NCBI GenBank assembly: GCA_026993355.1 | Contig: JALWTX010000008.1 | Location: forward strand, 124,001 to 188,000 | Origin: Flavobacteriales bacterium | GTDB lineage: Bacteria > Bacteroidota > Bacteroidia > Flavobacteriales > Flavobacteriaceae | Direction: 5' to 3' | Length of the DNA: 64,000 bases | Shown here: in pieces, positions 56,515 through 64,000 of the stretch | Numbering within the stretch: the first letter of the stretch is position 1 | How the letters are laid out: each line of letters begins with the position of its first letter | The notes under the pieces: model-generated | What the model saw: the letters and a program-made list of their open reading frames with translations, nothing else | Database searches by the model: none | Told to the model about the DNA's origin: nothing | Made by a program: the position numbers and the translations under genes

Positions 56515-58686
56515 TTATCGAATAACCGAGAAATGGCCACGGTAAATTTTTCCATCCGGCAGTATTAATTCGTACCAATAATCATCAGTAGGAACAGGGC
56601 GTCCCTTATAGGTACCATCCCAAGCTTCCTGTGGCGATGTGTGCATAACATACAGAAGTCTTCCCATTCTGTCATAAATGCGCAAAATAGCTTCAGGTGT
56701 ATTTTCGGCATTTATAATTCGCCACGAATCATTGTATTGGTCATGATTTGGGGTCATAAAATGAGGGATAATCAAATTGGTTACATGCACTAATGTGTCA
56801 GCGACACATGCATGGGCATCTTTCACGTTTACCACATAATCACCATCGGCTAAGCCGGAAAAATGGTTGTCTGTTTGATAGGATTCATCATTAAGTGCAT
56901 ATTTGTAAGGCGGCAATCCACCGGAAGCATTAACTTCTAATTTACCGTAAATTATAGGTGTTGCCTGAATTCTGATAGGGTCTAATATTTTGACATGAAC
57001 ACTATCCGTAACCGTACAAGGGCCTTTGTCAATGCTTAGTTGCACCTCATAATCGCCCGGACCGGAAAACTGAATTTCATTATCTGTTGTATTAACTATA
57101 TTTCCATTGACTTCCCACGTATAAGTATCAGCATTGGTGATATTTGACGTTACAATGGCGGTTTCATAGGAACAATAAATTTGATCAGGCCCCAAATCCA
57201 AATTAGGATGCGACTCAAAATAAACATTGATACTATCGGTGTTAGTACAAACATTATTGGTGACAATGGCTTTATAATCACCGCTTTCGGTTACATCTAA
57301 AATGGCTGAAGTAGCTCCCGGTATGGTTTGGTTGTCCTTTTCCCATTGGTAGGTTTCATTACCGGTTGCATTTGATGGTGTTGCATCAAGTGTCACGACA
57401 TTTCCTTCACAATCTACGATATCCGGACCTAATTCAATAATCGGATAGTCATAAAAAGAGACATTTATACTGTCCGAAGTAGAACAGGTGCCTATGCTAA
57501 CATCAACACTGTACTCCCCTGGTGCGGTAACATCATAGGTGGCTTGTGTAGCACCCGGAATGGGCGAACCATTCAAATACCATTGATAAGCAGTTGCATT
57601 TGTGGTGGTGGCATCTAAAGTTAAGGTATCGCCTAAACATATTTGTTGATCAGGTCCCAAATCAACATCGTCATGGGTATAATCGACAGGGACGTTGACG
57701 GTTTCTGAAATAACATAATGTTGGGTATTCACATCAAATTCCAAATCAACTCTATAAGAGCTGTTAGAAGTAGGACAAACCACTAATTGGTCACCGGTAC
57801 CTAATACATTGTTGGCATCGTCATACCAAGTTAAGGTGTATGGTCTGGTAGTAGCGCCATCGGGGACAAAACGCCAAAGCTCATCTGAAGCCGACCATGC
57901 ACCGGTGTTTCTGTTGGGTGGGACATAGGCTTGTGTGCCGGTTTCATCTTGGATAGCAATTAAAGCTCGCCCTCCATTCCAACCGCTACATACGGGTTTG
58001 TTAACAATTTGAACGTCGATCACATTGGTTGTCTCGTAAAGTAAGATACGTTGCGTGGTTTTAAGAGAAGTACAAGAATATTGAGCGCAATTTTCATAAT
58101 TTATAACAAATATTCTTTGGGGTGCCGTGCCCGATACATAGTACGAAATGGTACCGCTACCACCTTGGTTAGGATCGAGTAATAAATCGTGATAAGCACC
58201 AAAAATGGTGTTTCTAAATAAGTTGGTATTAGGAGCAGATTCTGTAAAACTCCAATTACAACTTCCGCCCGGCACTTGCGTTTGTGGTGAGGTACGGTTG
58301 GTGTCAAAAGATACTACCCCATTGTCACCGATTATTAACTGGTTTTGTGGTTGACCAAAAAAAAAGAAAGTAAACGGCAGTGTAATTAAATCTGACCATT
58401 TGTCATCAGTTTGAATATATGTCGGTGTTCCGGAGGTTACTGGCGGTAGAGGGCAAGAGGTGTTATTAGTAATGGTATATCCGGTCACGGTGGGGTCAAC
58501 TTCCAAACCCGGCATCACGTAAGCGCGAAGGGTGTCGCAAGTGTTGATACAGGTAATTGGTTGGGGTTGTTCGGTTTCTAAAAAGGCACAAACTTGGGTG
58601 TTAGATTGTGCTTTTAAGGAGTTAAACGAAATGCCAATAAATAATATAATAATCCAATGTATATAAAAAGTTTTTTTCGTTTTCAT
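56515..58686 (-). CDS. T9SS type B sorting-domain (gliding-associated CTD) protein with tandem Ig-like repeats
   Basis: Three tandem LGPDQ.../LGPDI.../LGPDQ... Ig-like modules; CTD IPHFMTPNHDQYNDSWRIINAENTPEAILRIYDRMGRLLYV...WDGTYKGRPVPTDDYWY. Confidence 0.92.
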   Translation of the reverse strand: MKTKKTFYIHWIIILFIGISFNSLKAQSNTQVCAFLETEQPQPITCINTCDTLRAYVMPGLEVDPTVTGYTITNNTSCPLPPVTSGTPTYIQTDDKWSDLITLPFTFFFFGQPQNQLIIGDNGVVSFDTNRTSPQTQVPGGSCNWSFTESAPNTNLFRNTIFGAYHDLLLDPNQGGSGTISYYVSGTAPQRIFVINYENCAQYSCTSLKTTQRILLYETTNVIDVQIVNKPVCSGWNGGRALIAIQDETGTQAYVPPNRNTGAWSASDELWRFVPDGATTRPYTLTWYDDANNVLGTGDQLVVCPTSNSSYRVDLEFDVNTQHYVISETVNVPVDYTHDDVDLGPDQQICLGDTLTLDATTTNATAYQWYLNGSPIPGATQATYDVTAPGEYSVDVSIGTCSTSDSINVSFYDYPIIELGPDIVDCEGNVVTLDATPSNATGNETYQWEKDNQTIPGATSAILDVTESGDYKAIVTNNVCTNTDSINVYFESHPNLDLGPDQIYCSYETAIVTSNITNADTYTWEVNGNIVNTTDNEIQFSGPGDYEVQLSIDKGPCTVTDSVHVKILDPIRIQATPIIYGKLEVNASGGLPPYKYALNDESYQTDNHFSGLADGDYVVNVKDAHACVADTLVHVTNLIIPHFMTPNHDQYNDSWRIINAENTPEAILRIYDRMGRLLYVMHTSPQEAWDGTYKGRPVPTDDYWYELILPDGKIYRGHFSVIR

Positions 58687-59015
58687 AGGTTTCTTTCAGC
58701 TATAATTATTTTAAATGTATGTTTGTTACATATATAAATTTCATTTGGCAAAACTATGAAACTTATCTAAAAAAATGGAGGTTTGTTTATTTTTTTACCT
58801 TGATATTAAAAAAAAATCATAAATTCGTTTATTTCTTTGCGAGATTGAGAATAAAACTAGCGTTAATTTTTTGTAAAAGTTTTATGTTTTCAAAAAACTT
58901 TATTTAATATGAATAAATGTTATTATCTTTATGAATAATCATAAGAGAAATTTACTATCCTAAGTAATTTATTGCCAAATTATCTTATTCTATTTTTATT
59001 TATTAGATAAAACAT

Positions 59016-59023
59016 TATCTTTG
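59016..59023 (+). promoter_or_regulatory. TATCTTTG promoter core
   Basis: TAnnTTTG upstream of 59068 ORF. Confidence 0.45.
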
Positions 59024-59067
59024 CTTGCTGGTCTATGCCGGTTTATTTTATATTAATATGTTTATAG

Positions 59068-61740
59068 ATGAAAAATTTTTTGTTATTTTTTATAATAACC
59101 GCCTTAAATATTGAAGCAAGCGCACAATATGAGGCCGCACATTGGTTTTTTGGTTCGCATGCAGGTTTGGATTTTACCAGTGGTGCCCCGGTTGCTGAAC
59201 CGGGAAGTCAGATAAATACCGAAGAGGGCTGCTCTTCAATTTCCAATGCTTGCGGCGATTTATTATTATATACCGATGGTGTGACGGTTTGGGATGCCAA
59301 TCATCAAGTCATGCAAAACGGAACCGGACTGTTAGGCGACCCTTCTTCTACCCAATCGGGTATCGTAGTTCCTAAGCCTGATGATCACAATATCTATTAT
59401 ATTTTTACAGTCGATGCTGCCTTTGGTTCTCCGTCAGACAATGGTATGCGTTATTCTGTTGTTGACATGCGGTTAAATGGTGGTTTAGGCGGCGTGGTTG
59501 CCGGACAAAAAAATATTAAGTTGGTCAGCTCGGCCAGTGAAAAAGTGACTGCTGTTATGAGTTCGGATGGCAATTCGGTATGGGTCATAACTTCAGCACC
59601 GCGTACTAATTCAACTTCGGCTCCTTACAATACCATTGGCGATAATATGAATACTATTTATGCCTTTAAAATTACCTCATCAGGGGTGCAAACTACTGCT
59701 TCTGTTACAACTTTGCCGGTAACGATAGATTGGGGAGTGGGTTACATGAAAGCCTCTCCCGATGGAAAAAAACTAGCCATGGCTAATATGCAGGACCATA
59801 CGGTTTATTTATTAGACTTTGACGATCTAACCGGCACGGTTGGTAACCTTGTCTCTTTGCCTTTAACCGCTGTTAATGATGCCCCTTATGGCCTAGAGTT
59901 TTCACCGGACAGTTCCAAATTATATGTAAGCGATAGAGACAATGCATTGACACAATTTGACTTGTCTAACAACAATGCTTCTACTATTATTAGTACCCGT
60001 GCTAATTACCGTTCAGCTTTACAATTGGGTTTAGACGGCAAGATATATCAACCGCATACCTTAGATTATGGTGTGGGATCTAATTATATGAGTGTCATTG
60101 AACAGCCCAATGAAGCGGGGACCGCCTGTGATTATAGATACCGTATCATTACTTTGCCAAGCAATATGGTCGTTCACCAAGGTTTGCCACCTTTTATACA
60201 ATCTTATTTTGTGCAAATAGAATCACCGCAAGTGACCGCTGAATTTACCAATAATTTGGAAGTCTCATCCAATGAAGAAATTTCAAGTGTGGATTGGGAT
60301 TTTGGCGATGGCACAACAGCGAATTCATTACCGGATAATCCGCCGGATAATACCCATTCACATATCGATCATCCCTATGCGCAACCGGGAACCTACACTG
60401 TGACCGCTGTTATCCATCTCGTTGTAGGTTGTGATGTAACTGTTACCAAAACAATTAATATTTTATCCGTTATTGATGTAAAAGAAACGACGCTTTGTTT
60501 GGACCAAAATAGTACGGTTACTACTGTAGATTTACACCAATTTGATAATGTTGTAATTGATCATCACAATGGCACCGGTACAACTTATGCCGTTAAATAT
60601 TACACCTCTGATACAGATGCCTATGCTGACCAAAACGAAATAACAGGTTCTTATACTTTTGTTACCAACAATGATGAATTGTATTATTCATTGACAGATA
60701 CAGCAACAGGTTCAATTGTTTATGGTACTTTTATCTTAAAAATAAGTGAAAAACCGCAAATTCAAAACCTTTCAACTTTTGATTATTGTGACAACGACAC
60801 CGATGGGTTTGGGGAGTTTGATTTAACAAACAAAATAAATGAAATATTGGGCAACAGATCTAATCCGCCTTTTGAAGTGACTTTTTTTGCAACCGAACAA
60901 GATGCTTTAGATGATACAAACCAAATTAGTAATCCTGAAAGTTTTGTCAATACCACTGCCGGTAATCAACAAATTTGGTATAGAATAACCAATACGGATA
61001 GTGGCTGTTTTGATGTCGGTTCTTTTGAATTGGTTGTACACCCTTTAATTGACATTAATATGCCCCAAGATTATATTGTTTGTGCCGGACAACAATTGGC
61101 TATCAATGCCCCTTCCGGTTTTACGGCTTACCAATGGTCAACCGGTGAAACAAGCCCGCAAATTTTTGTGGACCAAGCAGGCCATTATACCTTGACGGTA
61201 ACTAATAGTTTTGGGTGTTCTAATTCAATAGACTTTAATGTCAAACTTTCTGATGTGGCAAGGATTGATAAGGTCTCTGTCCATGATTTTAAGAATCCGG
61301 GCCAAAATTCAATTGTGGTAAATGCTTCCGGCATTGGCGATTATGAATATTCTATGGATGGAACTAACTTTCAAGAAGAAAATCTTTTTACAGGCTTAAA
61401 AGCCGGTCATTATATGGTATATGTGTCAGATAAAAATGGCTGTGGCATGGTGAATGAAGCGGTCGATATTTTGAATAATCCCCGTTTTTTCACCCCCAAT
61501 GGGGATGGTTTCAATGATGTTTGGCAAATAAAAAACATTACAGCCAGACCTGGATCAGTTATTCGTATTTATAACCGTTACGGTAAGTTAGTCAAAGTAT
61601 TACAAGCCCAAAGTGCCGGATGGGATGGAACTTTTAAAGGACAAGGTTTACCTCCCGATGATTACTGGTTTTTGGCGGAAATAAAAGAACCCAATGGTCA
61701 AATAAGGCACCAAAAAGGGCATTTTTCTTTGGAAAAATAA
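59068..61740 (+). CDS. T9SS type B sorting-domain protein: N-terminal propeller-like domain, PKD, CTD
   Basis: AAHWFFGSHAGLDFTSGAPVAEPGSQINTEEGCSSISNACGDLLLYTDGVTVWD; PKD SSVDWDFGDGTTANS...YAQPGTYTVT; CTD NPRFFTPNGDGFNDVWQIKNITARPGSVIRIYNRYGKLV. Confidence 0.93.
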   Translation: MKNFLLFFIITALNIEASAQYEAAHWFFGSHAGLDFTSGAPVAEPGSQINTEEGCSSISNACGDLLLYTDGVTVWDANHQVMQNGTGLLGDPSSTQSGIVVPKPDDHNIYYIFTVDAAFGSPSDNGMRYSVVDMRLNGGLGGVVAGQKNIKLVSSASEKVTAVMSSDGNSVWVITSAPRTNSTSAPYNTIGDNMNTIYAFKITSSGVQTTASVTTLPVTIDWGVGYMKASPDGKKLAMANMQDHTVYLLDFDDLTGTVGNLVSLPLTAVNDAPYGLEFSPDSSKLYVSDRDNALTQFDLSNNNASTIISTRANYRSALQLGLDGKIYQPHTLDYGVGSNYMSVIEQPNEAGTACDYRYRIITLPSNMVVHQGLPPFIQSYFVQIESPQVTAEFTNNLEVSSNEEISSVDWDFGDGTTANSLPDNPPDNTHSHIDHPYAQPGTYTVTAVIHLVVGCDVTVTKTINILSVIDVKETTLCLDQNSTVTTVDLHQFDNVVIDHHNGTGTTYAVKYYTSDTDAYADQNEITGSYTFVTNNDELYYSLTDTATGSIVYGTFILKISEKPQIQNLSTFDYCDNDTDGFGEFDLTNKINEILGNRSNPPFEVTFFATEQDALDDTNQISNPESFVNTTAGNQQIWYRITNTDSGCFDVGSFELVVHPLIDINMPQDYIVCAGQQLAINAPSGFTAYQWSTGETSPQIFVDQAGHYTLTVTNSFGCSNSIDFNVKLSDVARIDKVSVHDFKNPGQNSIVVNASGIGDYEYSMDGTNFQEENLFTGLKAGHYMVYVSDKNGCGMVNEAVDILNNPRFFTPNGDGFNDVWQIKNITARPGSVIRIYNRYGKLVKVLQAQSAGWDGTFKGQGLPPDDYWFLAEIKEPNGQIRHQKGHFSLEK

Positions 61741-61806
61741 ATCATTTTAAATTATGCCCATTAGTTTATGTTTATTATATTATGGCATAAATCAGGCAAA
61801 GTTAAA

Positions 61807-63813
61807 ATGAAACAATTTAAAATTAAATCGGACTATACACCAACCGGGGATCAACCCGAAGCTATCGATCAATTAGCCAAAGGCGTATTGGCCAATGAAA
61901 AATACCAAACGCTATTGGGAGTTACTGGTTCGGGAAAAACCTTTACGGTGGCTAATGTTATTGAAAAGGTTCAACGACCAACTTTGATTTTAGCCCATAA
62001 TAAAACCTTGGCAGCACAACTTTTTCAGGAGTTTAAGCAATTTTTTCCGGACAACGCTGTCGAATATTTTGTGTCATACTATGATTATTATCAACCCGAA
62101 GCTTATTTGCCGACCAGTGGTACATATATCGAAAAGGATTTATCTATAAATGAAGAAATTGAACGCTATCGCCTTAGCACTACCTCTTCACTTTTATCCG
62201 GGCGTCGTGATGTTATTGTCATAGCTTCAGTGTCTTGTTTGTATGGAATTGGTAATCCATCCGAATTCAAAAAAAATGTGGTTAAAGTTAATAAAGATAT
62301 TCAAACAACCCGTACCAAACTTTTACGGCAATTGGTGACCAGCTTGTACAGCCGCAGCGAAATACCGCAAGCCGGTAGTTTTATCGTTAAGGGCGATACC
62401 ATAACGGTTTATCCACCTTATACCGACCGCTATTTTAGAATAAACTTTTGGGGAGATGAAGTGGATATAATTGAGATTATTCACGCTGAAACCGGTGAAA
62501 AATTAGATGAAGTGGATACTTTAGATATTTATCCGGCTAATTTATTTGTGACGTCTCCGGAAAAATTAAACCAAGCCATTCAAGACATCAGAATTGATTT
62601 AGGAAAACAAATCAACTATTTTAAAGAAACAGGCAAACATTTAGAAGCTAAGCGTTTAAAAGAACGCACTGAATTCGATTTGGAGATGATGGCCGAATTA
62701 GGCTATTGTTCCGGTATTGAAAATTACTCCCGTTATTTAGACGGACGTCCACCGGGCAGCCGTCCTTTCTGTTTATTAGATTATTTTCCCGATGATTATT
62801 TAATGGTCATTGACGAAAGTCATGTTACCATTCCGCAAGTACATGCCATGTATGGTGGCGACCGTTCGCGCAAAGAAACCTTGGTTGAATATGGTTTCAG
62901 GTTACCATCGGCAATGGATAACCGTCCCTTAAAATTTGAAGAATTTGAACAAATGCAAAATCAGGTTATTTATGTCAGTGCAACACCGGCTGATTATGAA
63001 TTGCAAAAATCCGGCGGGGTGGTGGTCGAACAAGTTATCCGGCCGACCGGCTTGCTGGATCCGATAATCGAAATAAGACCAAGCCAAAATCAAATTGATG
63101 ATTTGTTAGAAGAAATACAAAAACGAGTCGAACAAGATGAACGGGTTTTGGTAACGACTTTAACCAAACGGATGGCAGAAGAATTAACCAAATATTTAAC
63201 TAAAATAAATGTCAGAAGCAGGTACATACATTCGGATGTCGATACTTTGGAACGGGTGCAAATTATGCATGATTTGCGTAAAGGTTTGTTTGATGTTTTG
63301 GTGGGGGTAAATTTGCTGAGAGAGGGTTTAGATTTGCCGGAAGTATCCCTGGTGGCTATTCTAGATGCCGATAAAGAGGGTTTTTTAAGGTCGCACAAAT
63401 CTTTGACGCAAACAATTGGTAGAGCGGCACGTCATGTAAATGGTACGGCCATTATGTATGCCGATAAAATCACCAAAAGTATGCAATTAACCATCGAAGA
63501 GACCAACCGGCGACGTGAAAAACAAATTGCTTATAACCAAAAACATGGCATAACACCCACAGCTATCAAAAAAAGTTTGGAAAATATTATGCATGCCGAA
63601 ACGCCAAAAACCTATGTTTATGAACAAGATTTAAGTCAAAATGTGGCAGAAAATAAAGCGCTTTATCAAACCAAGGAAAGTATTGATAAACAAATAAGAG
63701 AATTAAGAAAAAAAATGGAAGCGGCTGCTAAAGAACTTGATTTTTTAGCTGCCGCCAAGTATCGTGATATGATTACAAGTCTAAAAGAAGCCAAAGAAAA
63801 GAACCAGCAATAA
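61807..63813 (+). CDS. uvrB: Excinuclease ABC subunit B
   Basis: DYTPTGDQPEAIDQLAKGV, LLGVTGSGKTFTVANVIEKVQRPTLILAHNKTLAAQL, YYDYYQPEAYLPTSGTYIEKDLSIN, UVR motif at C-terminus. Confidence 0.97.
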   Translation: MKQFKIKSDYTPTGDQPEAIDQLAKGVLANEKYQTLLGVTGSGKTFTVANVIEKVQRPTLILAHNKTLAAQLFQEFKQFFPDNAVEYFVSYYDYYQPEAYLPTSGTYIEKDLSINEEIERYRLSTTSSLLSGRRDVIVIASVSCLYGIGNPSEFKKNVVKVNKDIQTTRTKLLRQLVTSLYSRSEIPQAGSFIVKGDTITVYPPYTDRYFRINFWGDEVDIIEIIHAETGEKLDEVDTLDIYPANLFVTSPEKLNQAIQDIRIDLGKQINYFKETGKHLEAKRLKERTEFDLEMMAELGYCSGIENYSRYLDGRPPGSRPFCLLDYFPDDYLMVIDESHVTIPQVHAMYGGDRSRKETLVEYGFRLPSAMDNRPLKFEEFEQMQNQVIYVSATPADYELQKSGGVVVEQVIRPTGLLDPIIEIRPSQNQIDDLLEEIQKRVEQDERVLVTTLTKRMAEELTKYLTKINVRSRYIHSDVDTLERVQIMHDLRKGLFDVLVGVNLLREGLDLPEVSLVAILDADKEGFLRSHKSLTQTIGRAARHVNGTAIMYADKITKSMQLTIEETNRRREKQIAYNQKHGITPTAIKKSLENIMHAETPKTYVYEQDLSQNVAENKALYQTKESIDKQIRELRKKMEAAAKELDFLAAAKYRDMITSLKEAKEKNQQ

Positions 63814-63881
63814 AATGATTAAACTCTTTATTTTTTTACTTAAATTTACCTTATTAAATTTATGAACCAACCTATCAACCG

Positions 63882-64000
63882 ATGAATAAAATAGAACATA
63901 TTGGCATTGCTGTAAAGGATTTGGCTGAGGCTGAAGAAAAATGGGCAAAGTTGTTAAATACTTTATCTTACAAGCGTGAGTTGGTTGAAAGCGAAGGGGT
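63882..64000 (+). CDS. Methylmalonyl-CoA epimerase-like VOC protein, truncated by window edge
   Basis: ATG at 63882: MNKIEHIGIAVKDLAEAEEKWAKLLNTLSYKRELVESEG...; open to window end. Confidence 0.75.
   Translation, partial: MNKIEHIGIAVKDLAEAEEKWAKLLNTLSYKRELVESEG

Overview
The window is about 64 kb of a low-GC Bacteroidota chromosome, probably Flavobacteriia-like. Support for this: type-B gliding/T9SS C-terminal domains, GLPGLI and DUF4252 families, an XrtF exosortase pair, and repeated TAnnTTTG promoter cores. Most of it is ordinary core genome: proS, fhs, serS, the pheA/aminotransferase/tyrA/aroF-CM operon, an aldehyde dehydrogenase-DUF779-acs cluster, uvrC, ferritin, rseP, rbfA, ABC transporters and uvrB. 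I saw no rRNA, tRNA, CRISPR array, prophage or recognisable defence system. Main unusual observations: (1) an unannotated 25-codon leader peptide, MNTLNAYFSFFFYFYFYVKEGTLYA* (20145-20222), with 11 Phe/Tyr residues. It is followed by mutually exclusive antiterminator and terminator hairpins, a textbook ribosome-mediated attenuator for the aromatic amino acid operon. A RAYT-type transposase gene and REP-like palindromes now separate it from pheA. (2) A 461-bp element with terminal inverted repeats, flanked by perfect 88-bp direct repeats that duplicate the shared terminator between acs and its convergent neighbour. (3) comEC interrupted by a single in-frame TAA, with homologous-looking frame on both sides. 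(4) An alkyltransferase-like protein with PAHR in place of the catalytic PCHR. (5) A conserved-looking, Cys-containing 600-aa protein of unknown function. (6) Three tandem, divergent, secreted helical paralogs. All calls come from reading the sequence and from family knowledge; no database search was run.
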